A DNA stretch of 36,558 nucleotides, taken from NCBI RefSeq assembly GCF_009604385.1, contig NZ_WEGJ01000050.1, positions 1 through 36,558 on the forward strand, in the 5' to 3' direction. The notes beneath the pieces were generated by a model. It was not told where the DNA came from. It ran no database searches and was given only the letters and a program-made list of their open reading frames with translations. Source of the DNA: Streptomyces smaragdinus. Its GTDB lineage: Bacteria > Actinomycetota > Actinomycetes > Streptomycetales > Streptomycetaceae. Shown piece by piece: positions 14,530-23,660 of this stretch (position 1 is its first letter; every line of letters begins with the position of its first letter). Made by a program: the position numbers and the translations under genes.

Positions 14530-17226
14530 TCAGACCGCGCCCTTGCGCGTCAGGTACGTGAAGCTCAGCCACCCCGGCAGGACCGGCAGCCAGAACGTCA
14601 GCAGCCGGAACAGCAGCACCGCCGACAGCGCCGTGTCCGACGGCAGCCCCGCCGCCGTGAGACCCGCCGTCAGCGCCAGCTCCACCGCGCCCACACCGCC
14701 GGGCGTGGGCGCCGCCGACCCCAGCGCGTTGCCGGCGAGGAACACCACCGCGACCGACGGCAGCGACAGCGAGCCGCCGAACGCCCGGACGCAGGCGTCC
14801 AGGCACATCACGAACGACCCCGTCAGCAGCAGCATCCCGCCGATGCCGGTGAGCAGCTTCTGCGGCCGCTGCACCACGTCCAGCATCCGCGGCACCACGC
14901 CGGCGAACAGCGACCGCACCCGCGTCGAGACGAACCGCCGCATGAACGGCACGGCGGTCGTGACGAGCACCATCACCGCCACCGCCAGCAGCCCCCCGAT
15001 GACCGTCCGGGACGGCGAGAGGGTGGGCGTGCGTTCCGTGCCGGTGAGATAGCCCATCACCATCAGCAGCATGATGTGGCTGCCCAGCCCGAACAGCTGC
15101 GAGGCGCCCACCGACGCCACCGCCAGCCCCGGGCGGACGCCCGACCGCTGCAGGAAGCGGGCATTGAGCGCGACACCGCCCACCGCGGCGGGGGCGACCA
15201 GTTTCACGAACGAACCGGCGACCTGCGCGAGCACCGTACGGACGTAGGAGACCTTCTCCGGGACGAAGCCCAGCAGGCTCATCGCGGCGGCGATGTACGA
15301 CGCGGCGGAGAACAGCAGCGCCAGCGCCGCCCAGCCCCAGTCCGCCTCCGCGGCGATCTTCGCGAGGCTGACGTGCGTGAGCTGCGTGAGCAGGAAGTAC
15401 GCGGCGAACACCCCGGCGATGAGGCTGACCAGGGTGCGGGCCTTGATCCGTTCCAGCCGGGCCGGTTCGACCGCCGCCTGCGGGCGGATCAGCAGCACCT
15501 GGTGGCGGATCTGGGTGAGCAGGTCGTCCTCGCGGGCGACCTCCAGGGCGTCCTCTATGGCCTTCTTCTCGGCCCGTACGGACTTCTTGTCGAGCCCCTT
15601 GCCGACCCTCGACGCCTCCAGCAGCGCCTCCCGCTCCCGCTCCTTCTGCGCCCGCGCCAGCCGGCGCAGCGCGGAGCGGGTGCCGCGGGTGAGCGCGATG
15701 TGCTGGAGCAGCGGCAGGCTGTCGGCGACGGCGTCCGGGCCCAGCGAGCGCACCGCCGAGGCGACCGCCCGCTCGGGGCCGACGCGCAGGGCGAAGGTCG
15801 TCATCAGCTGCGCGACGTCCATCCGCAGCACCACGTCACCGGCCGCGATCTCCCCGCCGCGCAGGTCCGTCACGTACACGGTGCCCGCCCGGTCGACGAG
15901 CACCGAGTCGCCGTCCAGACGGCGGTGCGCGATCCGCCGGGACTGCAGCGCCCGCACCTGGTCCCAGGCGTGGCGCATCAGGTCGTCGGTGATCTCCTCG
16001 TCGGCGAGGGTGTCGAGCTTGCGGCCGCCGATGTGCTCGTAGACGAGCATCACGGCGTCGGGGCCGAGCTCGGAGGTGGCGATGAGCTTGGGGGCGTTCG
16101 CCCCGGCGGCCAGCGCGGCGTACGACAGCAGCGCCTCCTGCTCGAGGGTCTGGCGCAGCGACTGCAGGCTGCGGCGCTGGTAGATGCCGCGCAGCGAGAG
16201 CCGCCGCCAGGCGCGGTAGAAGAACCCCTGTGCCTGCTGCTCACGGTCGACGACGGTGACGTCGAGGGGGGCGCCGTCGCCCTCGAGGGTGACGATGTAG
16301 CGCCGGCCGCCGCCGACCCGCTCGGCGTCCGTCTCCGGCGGCGGCTCGTCGGGCACGTGCGCGGTGACCGGGCGGAAGCCCACCCGGCGCAGCCCGGCGA
16401 GCAGGTTCTGCCCCGTGGGGCGGACGTTCGGCGAGCCGACCGCGTACAGCGTGCCGTACGCCACGGTCCAGCCGATGAGCACCGTCAGCAGCATCGCGAA
16501 GGGCGTCGAGAAACCGCCGACGAGGACGGCGAGCCCGTCGAGGATCAGCACCGCCCACATCACGACCCGCCAGCCGGGCCGGCGCGGCATCCCGACGGCC
16601 GTCATATACGCGATGACAGGCGCCAGATAGCCGTGCACCGGATCGGTCCGCTCCCCCGCCTCCCCGCCGGGCACCTGCTGGGTGAGCGCCACCTGCACCG
16701 CGTCCGGCGCGTGACCGGTGACCCACAGGGCGACGGCGAGGGAGAAGCCGTGCGCGAGGACGGCGGCGAGCACGCCGTCGGCGACCCGCAGCCCGTCGCG
16801 TTTGACGAGCCGTTCGACGGCGAAGGCGACCGGCACCACAAGAACGGCGACGCTGGAGACGAAACCGCCGATGCTCACCAGGACGGAGGGCGCGGAGCGC
16901 GCGCCCTTGCTGATGTCCTCGCCGAGGCCCTCGGTAGTGGCGTTGGCGAAGGCGGCGATGCCGAACAGGGCGATGACGCCGAGGACGCCGAGGGCCGTAC
17001 GGATCAGATCGGCGGGCCGGTGCACCCGGGCGGGCAGCAGCGGCTCGTCGACCTGCACGCGCTCGACGGGCGGCAGGGGCTCGTCCTCGTCCCGCGGCTC
17101 CACCGGCGGCCGGGCAGCCGAACGCGCCGGCTCACGCTGCTGCGCGCCGGTGGCCTTCTCGGTCCTGCCGCCAGTGATGGCTTCCCCCTCGTTCTGGGCC
17201 CCTTCGTGCCCGGCGCCCGCGCTCAT
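14530..17226 (-). CDS. flippase-like membrane protein with degenerate kinase domain
   Basis: This 898-residue protein has three parts. A cytoplasmic N-terminal tail of about 65 residues is followed by six or so helices (for example GVLGVIALFGIAAFANA and APVIAYMTAVGM). A central soluble region resembles an ABC1/kinase fold but with HRRLDGDSVLVD and TDLRGGE in place of the usual HxDxxxxN and DFG, so it is probably inactive. The C-terminal 300 residues hold about eight helices with LVAPAAVGGVALNARFL and GSAAPTPGGVGAVELAL, the hallmarks of the UPF0104/MprF-type lysylphosphatidylglycerol flippase domain. The ATG at 17226 has a GGGGAG ribosome site. No aminoacyl-transferase domain is present, so it may move a lipid across the membrane rather than modify it. 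It probably heads the adnB-dipeptidase-nudC operon. Confidence 0.85.
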   Translation of the reverse strand: MSAGAGHEGAQNEGEAITGGRTEKATGAQQREPARSAARPPVEPRDEDEPLPPVERVQVDEPLLPARVHRPADLIRTALGVLGVIALFGIAAFANATTEGLGEDISKGARSAPSVLVSIGGFVSSVAVLVVPVAFAVERLVKRDGLRVADGVLAAVLAHGFSLAVALWVTGHAPDAVQVALTQQVPGGEAGERTDPVHGYLAPVIAYMTAVGMPRRPGWRVVMWAVLILDGLAVLVGGFSTPFAMLLTVLIGWTVAYGTLYAVGSPNVRPTGQNLLAGLRRVGFRPVTAHVPDEPPPETDAERVGGGRRYIVTLEGDGAPLDVTVVDREQQAQGFFYRAWRRLSLRGIYQRRSLQSLRQTLEQEALLSYAALAAGANAPKLIATSELGPDAVMLVYEHIGGRKLDTLADEEITDDLMRHAWDQVRALQSRRIAHRRLDGDSVLVDRAGTVYVTDLRGGEIAAGDVVLRMDVAQLMTTFALRVGPERAVASAVRSLGPDAVADSLPLLQHIALTRGTRSALRRLARAQKEREREALLEASRVGKGLDKKSVRAEKKAIEDALEVAREDDLLTQIRHQVLLIRPQAAVEPARLERIKARTLVSLIAGVFAAYFLLTQLTHVSLAKIAAEADWGWAALALLFSAASYIAAAMSLLGFVPEKVSYVRTVLAQVAGSFVKLVAPAAVGGVALNARFLQRSGVRPGLAVASVGASQLFGLGSHIMLLMVMGYLTGTERTPTLSPSRTVIGGLLAVAVMVLVTTAVPFMRRFVSTRVRSLFAGVVPRMLDVVQRPQKLLTGIGGMLLLTGSFVMCLDACVRAFGGSLSLPSVAVVFLAGNALGSAAPTPGGVGAVELALTAGLTAAGLPSDTALSAVLLFRLLTFWLPVLPGWLSFTYLTRKGAV

Positions 17227-17363
17227 CGGCCGGCTCCCCGGGTCCGTCCCGGGCAGTCCCGGACGGATCCGGCGGGGCGGCCGTCCGGTGCATGGTGGCA
17301 TGTCCCGGCCCCCGGCGGCTGCATCCGGGTCGGTTGTCGGCGGCATGCGGCACCATCTACGGA

Positions 17364-17756
17364 ATGAGCGAACCCAGATCCGAACAGCTCCCGGACTACG
17401 CGGACCGGGTCCTCGAGGCGGCCGAGCACATTCCGCCCGGCAAGGTCATGACGTACGGGGACGTGGCGGAGTTCCTCGGCGAGGGCGGGCCCCGGCAGGT
17501 CGGCCGGGTGATGGCGCTGTACGGCGGCGCGGCGCCGTGGTGGCGTGTCGTACGGGCCGACGGCAGGCTGCTGCCGGGACACGAGCTGAGCGCGCTGGAG
17601 CACTACCGGGAGGAAGGGACGCCGCTGCGGACGGCGGGGGTCAGTAGTGAGCGGGGGGTCCGGGGGTCCTCCCCCGGTGAGATACAGCACATACCGAGGC
17701 TGAACCTGCGTCTCGCCCGCTGGGACGGTGCGGACGACGGCGCGGCTCATACCTGA
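17364..17756 (+). CDS. alkyltransferase-like protein (ATL, MGMT fold)
   Basis: This 130-residue protein has the C-terminal DNA-binding domain of O6-alkylguanine-DNA alkyltransferases: VLEAAEHIPPGKVMTYGDVAEFLGE (helix-turn-helix), GGPRQVGRVMALY with the arginine finger, and the active-site position. In place of the PCHR cysteine motif it has PWWRVVRADG, so it cannot accept alkyl groups. Such ATL proteins bind O6-alkylguanine, flip it out and hand the lesion to nucleotide excision repair. It lies between the flippase-like gene (divergent) and adnA (same strand). A mycobacterial counterpart sits in the same neighbourhood. Confidence 0.9.
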   Translation: MSEPRSEQLPDYADRVLEAAEHIPPGKVMTYGDVAEFLGEGGPRQVGRVMALYGGAAPWWRVVRADGRLLPGHELSALEHYREEGTPLRTAGVSSERGVRGSSPGEIQHIPRLNLRLARWDGADDGAAHT

Positions 17757-17849
17757 CAGCTTCCGCCATACCCCCGCATCAGTCCCGGCCCGGCGACCGT
17801 ACGGAGTACCGTTCGGCATCGGGTCACCCCACCGGCACAGGCGATTCAC

Positions 17850-20800
17850 GTGAGCGTTCCCTTCTCGTCCGCGACCGCGGGCGCTTCGCCGTACCGGCTG
17901 GTCAGAGAACCAGTCGTTGCGGAACGCCCTGCTGTCCCGGACGCGATGCAGCGCCGTGTGGTTGACCACGGCACCGGACCGCTGCTGGTGCTGGCCGGTC
18001 CCGGCACGGGCAAGACGGCGACGCTGGTGGAGTCCGTCGCCGAGCGGATCCGCAAGGGCACCGAGCCGGAGCGGATCCTCGTCCTGACGTTCAGCCGGCA
18101 GGCGGCCGTCGAGCTGCGGGACCGGATGACGCGGCGGCTGGGCGGGTCGACGGGGGCGGTCGCGGCGCCGCGGGCGACGACGTTCCACTCGTACTGCTAC
18201 GCCCTGGTCCGCGCCCATCAGGACGCCGACCTCTTCGCCGAGCCGATGCGGCTGCTGTCCGGTCCGGAGCAGGACCTGTTCGTACGGGAGCTGCTGGCCG
18301 GCGAGAGCGGCCGGCCCTGGCCGGCGGAGCTCCGGGCATGTCTGACGACGCGGGGCTTCGCCGACGAGGTGCGGGCGGTGCTGGCGCGCAGCCGGGAGCT
18401 GGGGCTGCGGCCGGAGGACCTGGAGGCGTTCGCGCGGCGGCTGGGACGGCCCGACTGGGGGGCGGCGGCCGGGTTCCTCGCGGAGTACCTCGACGTGCTG
18501 GACGCGCAGGGGGTGCTGGACTACACCGAGCTGGTGCACCGGGCGGTGCTGCTGGCGCACCGGCCACAGGTCGCCGAGGAGCTGGCGGCGCGGTACGACG
18601 CGGTGTACGTCGACGAGTACCAGGACACCGACGCCGCGCAGGTGCGGCTGCTGCGCGCGCTGGCGGGGCAGGGGCGGACGCTGGTCGCGTTCGGGGACCC
18701 CGACCAGTCGATCTACGCCTTCCGCGGCGCGGACGTCGGCGGGATCCTCGAGTTCCCGTACGCCTTCCCCCGGCGCGACGGCGCCCCGGCGGACGTCGCC
18801 GTGCTCGGTACGTCGCGGCGCTCCGGCAGACGGCTGCTGGACGCCACCCGGGAGCTGACCCGGCGGATGCCGCTGCCGCTGCTGCCGGCGGACACGGTAC
18901 GGGCGCACCGCGCGCTGACGCCGGCGCGCGGCGGGGGGCGGGTGGAGGTGTTCACGTATCCGACGGCGAGCGGTGAGCTGGACAACGTCGCCGACATCCT
19001 GCGGCGGGCGCATCTGGAGGACGGTGTCCCGTGGGGCGAGATGGCGGTGCTGGTGCGGGCCGGGGGGCGGACGATCCCCTCGGTGCGCCGGGCGCTGACG
19101 TCGGCCGGGGTGCCGCTGGAGGTGTCCGGCGACGATCTGGCGCTGCGGCACGAGCCGGCGGTGGCCCCGCTGCTGCTGGCGCTGCGGGTGGCGGCGACGG
19201 CGTCGGACGCGGGGGCGGAGGAGGAGGACGCCGCCCGGCCGACCGGAGAGGACGCCCCGCCGGCGGATGACGGCGCCGACGAGCCCGGCGGCACCCCCCT
19301 CGACCCCGACACCGCCCTCACCCTCCTCACCTCCCCCCTCGGCGGCCTCGACGCCGCCGACCTGCGCCGCCTCGGCCGCGCCCTGCGCGAGGAGGAGCGC
19401 GCCGGGGGGCGGGCCATACCGCGCCCCTCCGACACCCTGATCGCCGAGGCCCTCGCCGACCCCCGCCGCCTCGTCGCCCACGACGCCGCGTACGCCCGCG
19501 GTGCCCGCCGTCTCGCCCTGCTGCTGCGTCAGGCCGCCGACGCCCTGGCCGCCGGGGCCACCGCCGAGGAGGCCCTGTGGCTGCTCTGGGACGGCACCGG
19601 CTGGCCGCACCGCCTGGAGCGCTCAGCCCGCCGCGGCGGCCCCGCCGGACGCAACGCGGACCGCGACCTGGACGCCGTCTGCGCCCTCTTCGACACCGCG
19701 GCCCGCGCCGAGGAACGGACGGGCGGGCGGGGCGCGCTGAACTTCCTGGAGGAGATCGACCACCAGGACATCCGCGCCGCCGCCGACGCCCTCACCCGGC
19801 GCTCCGTCCGCCCCGACGCCGTCCGCCTGATGACCGCCCACCGCGCCAAGGGCCTCCAGTGGCGTCTGGTCGTGGTGGCCGGCGTCCAGGAGGGCCTGTG
19901 GCCGGACCTGCGCCGCCGCGGCTCCCTGCTGGAGGCCGACCGCATCGCCCCCGACGGCATCGCCGACCCGCTCACCCCCGGCGCCCTGCTGGCCGAGGAG
20001 CGCCGGCTGTTCTACGTCGCGGCGACGCGCGCGAAGGAGCGCCTGATCGTCACGGCGGTCAAGGCCCCGGCGGACGACGGCGACCAGCCCTCCCGGTTCC
20101 TCACCGAGCTGGGCGTCGAGCCGAAGGACGTCACCAGCCGCCCCCGCCGCCCGCTGAACATCACCGCCCTGGTCGCCGAGCTCCGCGCCACGACCGTCGA
20201 CCCGCACGCCCTCCCGGAGCTGCGCGAGGCCGCCGCCCGGCGGCTGGCCCGCCTCGCCGCGCAAACGGACGACGGCCAGCCCCTGGTCCCCGCCGCCCAT
20301 CCGCACCGCTGGTGGGGCCTGGTGGAGCCGACGGAGAACGCCGTCCCGGTCCGCGACCGCGAGCTGCCCGTCGCCCTCTCCGGCAGCTCCCTCGACCAGC
20401 TCGTCAACCGCTGCTCCCTGCAGTGGTTCCTGGGCCGCGAGGTGAAGGCCGACACCCCCGCCAGCTCCGCGCAGGGCTTCGGCCTGGTCGTCCACGCCCT
20501 GGCCGACGAGGTGGCGTCCCGCCGTACACCGGCCGATCTGGACGTCCTGATGGAGCGGCTGGACACGGTGTGGGACGGGCTCGCGTTCGACGCGCCGTGG
20601 AAGTCGGCGCAGGAGAAGGAGAACGCGCGGGCCGCGCTGGAACGGTTCCTGCGCTGGCACGTGCTGGAGCGCGACGGACGGCGCGCGGTCGGCTCCGAGC
20701 ACGAGTTCGACGTGACGCTGAAGGCGGGCGAGTTCGAGGTACGGGTCCGCGGCTCCATGGACCGGGTGGAGGAGGACGCCGACGGCCGGGCATACGTCGT

Positions 20801-21170
20801 GGACTTCAAGACCGGCAAGCAGAAGCCGTCCGGCCCGGAGATCGAGCACAACGCGCAGCTCGCGGTCTATCAGGCGGCGGTCGCGGCGGGCGGTGCCGAC
20901 GAGCTCTTCGACGGCCGCACCCCGGAGGCCGGCGGCGCCGAGCTCGTCCATCTGCGGCTGCCCGCGCCCAAGAAGGAGGGCGGCGAGACCATGCCCGCCG
21001 TGCAGCGCCAGGACCCGCCGCCCGCCACCTGGACGGGTGAACTTCTGGCGACGGCCGCGGCCCGCGTACTCGACGAACGCTTCGGTCCGTCGCCCGGCGA
21101 CCACTGCTCGATGTGCTCTTTCCGCAGCTCATGCAGTGCGCGCCCGGAGGGCCGGCAGATCGTCGAATGA
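17850..21170 (+). CDS. adnA: AdnA-like helicase-nuclease subunit with Fe-S cysteines
   Basis: This 1106-residue protein has an SF1 helicase (Walker A GPGTGKT at about 50-56, TFSRQAAVELRDRM, VDEYQDTD at about 254-261, GDPDQSIYAFRGAD, MTAHRAKGLQW, LFYVAATRAKERL) and a C-terminal PD-(D/E)XK nuclease (VRGSMDRVEED, YVVDFKTGKQ, QLAVYQAAV). One Cys near residue 854 and the CSMCSFRSSC cluster near 1087-1096 form the AddB/AdnA-type 4Fe-4S site that holds the nuclease domain together. It is the partner of AdnB in double-strand-break resection. A glutamate/proline-rich linker (about 455-490) follows the first helicase half. It starts with GTG and no clear ribosome site. Its position, divergent from adnB, is unusual. 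Confidence 0.9.
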   Translation: MSVPFSSATAGASPYRLVREPVVAERPAVPDAMQRRVVDHGTGPLLVLAGPGTGKTATLVESVAERIRKGTEPERILVLTFSRQAAVELRDRMTRRLGGSTGAVAAPRATTFHSYCYALVRAHQDADLFAEPMRLLSGPEQDLFVRELLAGESGRPWPAELRACLTTRGFADEVRAVLARSRELGLRPEDLEAFARRLGRPDWGAAAGFLAEYLDVLDAQGVLDYTELVHRAVLLAHRPQVAEELAARYDAVYVDEYQDTDAAQVRLLRALAGQGRTLVAFGDPDQSIYAFRGADVGGILEFPYAFPRRDGAPADVAVLGTSRRSGRRLLDATRELTRRMPLPLLPADTVRAHRALTPARGGGRVEVFTYPTASGELDNVADILRRAHLEDGVPWGEMAVLVRAGGRTIPSVRRALTSAGVPLEVSGDDLALRHEPAVAPLLLALRVAATASDAGAEEEDAARPTGEDAPPADDGADEPGGTPLDPDTALTLLTSPLGGLDAADLRRLGRALREEERAGGRAIPRPSDTLIAEALADPRRLVAHDAAYARGARRLALLLRQAADALAAGATAEEALWLLWDGTGWPHRLERSARRGGPAGRNADRDLDAVCALFDTAARAEERTGGRGALNFLEEIDHQDIRAAADALTRRSVRPDAVRLMTAHRAKGLQWRLVVVAGVQEGLWPDLRRRGSLLEADRIAPDGIADPLTPGALLAEERRLFYVAATRAKERLIVTAVKAPADDGDQPSRFLTELGVEPKDVTSRPRRPLNITALVAELRATTVDPHALPELREAAARRLARLAAQTDDGQPLVPAAHPHRWWGLVEPTENAVPVRDRELPVALSGSSLDQLVNRCSLQWFLGREVKADTPASSAQGFGLVVHALADEVASRRTPADLDVLMERLDTVWDGLAFDAPWKSAQEKENARAALERFLRWHVLERDGRRAVGSEHEFDVTLKAGEFEVRVRGSMDRVEEDADGRAYVVDFKTGKQKPSGPEIEHNAQLAVYQAAVAAGGADELFDGRTPEAGGAELVHLRLPAPKKEGGETMPAVQRQDPPPATWTGELLATAAARVLDERFGPSPGDHCSMCSFRSSCSARPEGRQIVE

Positions 21171-21260
21171 GCCGGGGGCGCCCCGGCGCCCGGTGCACCC
21201 CGCTTCGCCGCATGTGGTCAGATATCAGGTCCGTCATCGCGTATGCGCAAGGAGTGACCT

Positions 21261-21998
21261 GTGGCCCCCCGGAAGAACGCCCCCGCACGGCTGCTCCCGT
21301 GCGCCCTTCTCGTCGCCGCCCTGACCACAAGCGCCGCCTGCTCCGGCGGCGGTGACTCCCGCGCGGACCGGTCCGCGAAGGACATCGGCAAGGAGGCCGT
21401 CGGCGCGATGAGGGCGACGGAGTCCATGACCATGCGGGGCGACATCACACCCCCCGCGGGCGGCCGTTCGCGGCTGAAGCTCACGGTCACCCGCCGGGGC
21501 GACTGCAGCGGCACCATCACGGCGGCCGCGCCGCCCTCGCAGGTACGGGTGCTGGTCGTCGACGGCGCCTCGTACATGAAGCCCGACCGCCGCTATCTGG
21601 AGGCGAACGCGGGCGGCGCGGAGAAGGCGAAGGTCACCGAGACGAAGATCGGCGGGCGCTGGCTGAAGCTCGACGAGCGGTCCGGGGCCGACGAGTTCAA
21701 GGGGCTGTGCGACCTCGACCGGATGCTCGCCGGACTCACCGCCGGGACGACGGGCTCGGCGCGCAAGGGCGACCCGGCGGTCGTGGCGGGCCGGCGGGCC
21801 ATCCCGATCACCGACAGCGTCGGCGCCAAGTCGACGACCGCCTGGGTGGCGGCCGAGGGCACCCCGTACATCCTGCGGCTGGACAGCAAGGGCACCTCGG
21901 ACATGGGCACCGTCCTGTTCTCCGACTTCGACGCCGCGCGGCCGGCGAAGGCGCCGGGGCCGCGGGAGTTCATCGACATGGCGGAACTGAACGGCTGA
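21261..21998 (+). CDS. secreted lipoprotein, LppX/LprG-like size and layout
   Basis: This 245-residue protein has a lipoprotein signal: basic start, hydrophobic run (LLPCALLVAALTTSA) and lipobox TSAAC with Cys at residue 27. The mature part is beta-rich with features common to Streptomyces lipoproteins of the LolA/LppX-type fold: MRATESMTMRGDI near the start, a central VDGASYMKPD, and AEGTPYILRLDSKG near the end. Such proteins shuttle or bind lipids in relatives, but I cannot assign a ligand. A GGAG ribosome site precedes the GTG start. It stands alone between adnA and the peptidase genes; its own promoter must lie in 21171-21260. Confidence 0.8.
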   Translation: MAPRKNAPARLLPCALLVAALTTSAACSGGGDSRADRSAKDIGKEAVGAMRATESMTMRGDITPPAGGRSRLKLTVTRRGDCSGTITAAAPPSQVRVLVVDGASYMKPDRRYLEANAGGAEKAKVTETKIGGRWLKLDERSGADEFKGLCDLDRMLAGLTAGTTGSARKGDPAVVAGRRAIPITDSVGAKSTTAWVAAEGTPYILRLDSKGTSDMGTVLFSDFDAARPAKAPGPREFIDMAELNG

Positions 21999-22091
21999 GC
22001 CGCTCACCCTTTCGCGCCGCCCACCGCGCGCGCCCCCGGCGGCGCTGCACACGATTGCCGTCCAGCCGTCGCCGTGTCCCGGGGAGCCGCC

Positions 22092-23630
22092 GTGCAGCCG
22101 TCCGCCAGCGTGAGGATGATCGTCGCCGGCCTGCTGACCGGGCTGCTCGCCGCGTGCGGGACCTCGTCCGGTGCCGACCACCGTGCCGAGCCGGGCCCCG
22201 GCACCGACCTCGCCGCCGCCGAGGGCGTGCGCTGGAAGACGTGCGCCCCCCAGGTGCCGGGCCAGCCGTCCGCCGATGCCCTCACGTGGCAGTGCGGCGT
22301 CCTGCGCGTCCCGCTGGACCACACCGAGCCGGACGGCACGCAGATCGGCCTGGCGATGATCCGCACCCGGGCCACCGACTCCGGGCACCGGCTGGGCTCC
22401 CTGCTGTTCAACTTCGGCGGCCCCGGCGGCTCCGGCGTCGACACGCTGCCCAGCGCCGCGCACCTCTTCGAGACCCTGCGCACCCGCTACGACCTGGTCA
22501 GCTTCGACCCCCGCGGCGTCGGCGCCAGCGAGGGCGTGCACTGTCTGAACGACCGCCGGCTCGACGCCTGGTTCGCCGCCGACAACACCCCGGACACCCC
22601 GGCCGAGGAGAAGGCGTACCTCGGCGGCGTCAAGGACTTCAACGCGGCCTGCGAGAAGAACTCCGGCCCCGTCCTGCCGTACGTCGGCACCCGCGACGCC
22701 GCCCGCGACATGGACCTGATGCGCGCGGCCCTGGGCGACGAGCGGCTGCACTACTTCGGCATCTCGTACGGCACCGAACTCGGCGGCGTGTACGCCCACC
22801 TCTTCCCGAAGAAGGTCGGCCGGGCGGTGCTGGACAGCGCCGTCGACCCCACCCTGGACGCCACCCACCGCTCCCTGGCCCAGGCCGAGGGCTTCCAGCT
22901 GGCGCTGGAGAACTACGCGAAGGACTGCGCCGCCCGGGGCGAGGCCTGCCCGCTGGGCGAGGACCCGGACGAGGCGGTGAAGAAGGTCGCCGCGCTGGTG
23001 GAACGCCTCGACCAGCACCCCCTGCCCGGCATCGGCAAACGCAGGCTGACCCAGGCGCTGGCGACCTCGGGCATCGCGCAGGCGCTGTACTCGCAGGACT
23101 TCTGGCCGATCCTCTCCGAGGCCCTGGAGGAGGCCAACACGGACGACGGCCGCACCCTGATGGCCCTCGGCGACGCCCTCAACGGCCGCGACCCCGACGG
23201 CACGTACAGCACCCTCCAGGCGTCCTTCACCGCGATCGGCTGCGCGGACTCCTCGGAACGCCCCACGGCCGCCGACGTCCGCGAGGTGCTGCCGAAGTTC
23301 CGCAAGGCGTCGCCGGCGTTCGGCGAGTTCATGGCGTGGTCGCTGGTCAGCTGTACGGACTGGCCGGTGCGCGGGGAGAGCAGGACGGCGGACGTGAGCG
23401 CGAAGGGCGCGGACCCGATCCTGGTGGTCGGCACCACCAACGACCCGGCGACGCCCTTCGAGGGCACCGAGCGGATGGTGGCGGAGCTCGGCGAGGACGT
23501 CGGCCACCAGCTGACGAACGAGGGCGAGGGGCACGGCGCGTACACCGGCGGCAGCTCCTGTGTACGGGAGGTCGTGGACGCGTACCTCTTCGAGGGGACG
23601 ACCCCGCCGAAGGGCAAAACCTGCCGATAG
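22092..23630 (+). CDS. Tap-like S33 lipoprotein peptidase, copy 1
   Basis: This 512-residue alpha/beta hydrolase belongs to the secreted tripeptidyl-aminopeptidase (Tap/SlpD/SlpE) family of Streptomyces. It has a lipobox LLAAC, an oxyanion-loop block FNFGGPGGSGV, the nucleophile elbow HYFGISYGTELGG, the acid in VGTTNDPATPFEG and the His in EGEGHGAY, so the Ser-Asp-His triad is complete. The C-terminal part is the TAP-like domain with conserved Cys. The GTG at 22092 follows GGGGAG at the right spacing. It is probably anchored to the outer face of the membrane, trimming short peptides. It is the first of three tandem paralogues separated by about 30 bases each. Confidence 0.92.
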   Translation: MQPSASVRMIVAGLLTGLLAACGTSSGADHRAEPGPGTDLAAAEGVRWKTCAPQVPGQPSADALTWQCGVLRVPLDHTEPDGTQIGLAMIRTRATDSGHRLGSLLFNFGGPGGSGVDTLPSAAHLFETLRTRYDLVSFDPRGVGASEGVHCLNDRRLDAWFAADNTPDTPAEEKAYLGGVKDFNAACEKNSGPVLPYVGTRDAARDMDLMRAALGDERLHYFGISYGTELGGVYAHLFPKKVGRAVLDSAVDPTLDATHRSLAQAEGFQLALENYAKDCAARGEACPLGEDPDEAVKKVAALVERLDQHPLPGIGKRRLTQALATSGIAQALYSQDFWPILSEALEEANTDDGRTLMALGDALNGRDPDGTYSTLQASFTAIGCADSSERPTAADVREVLPKFRKASPAFGEFMAWSLVSCTDWPVRGESRTADVSAKGADPILVVGTTNDPATPFEGTERMVAELGEDVGHQLTNEGEGHGAYTGGSSCVREVVDAYLFEGTTPPKGKTCR

Positions 23631-23647
23631 GTTTACGACCGTACGGC

Positions 23648-23653
23648 TACCCT
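23648..23653 (+). promoter_or_regulatory. candidate -10 element for leaderless transcription of copy 2
   Basis: TACCCT fits TANNNT and ends seven bases before the ATG at 23661, which has no ribosome site. That spacing is typical of leaderless Streptomyces messages. No good -35 is visible, so this is tentative. Confidence 0.3.
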
Positions 23654-23660
23654 CGGCCGC

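Noticed and set aside
21171..21260. GC-rich inverted sequence (GGCGCC-CC-GGCGCC) after adnA as terminator
   Set aside because: The stem is imperfect or has a two-base loop and no U-tract, so I could not support it as a terminator.
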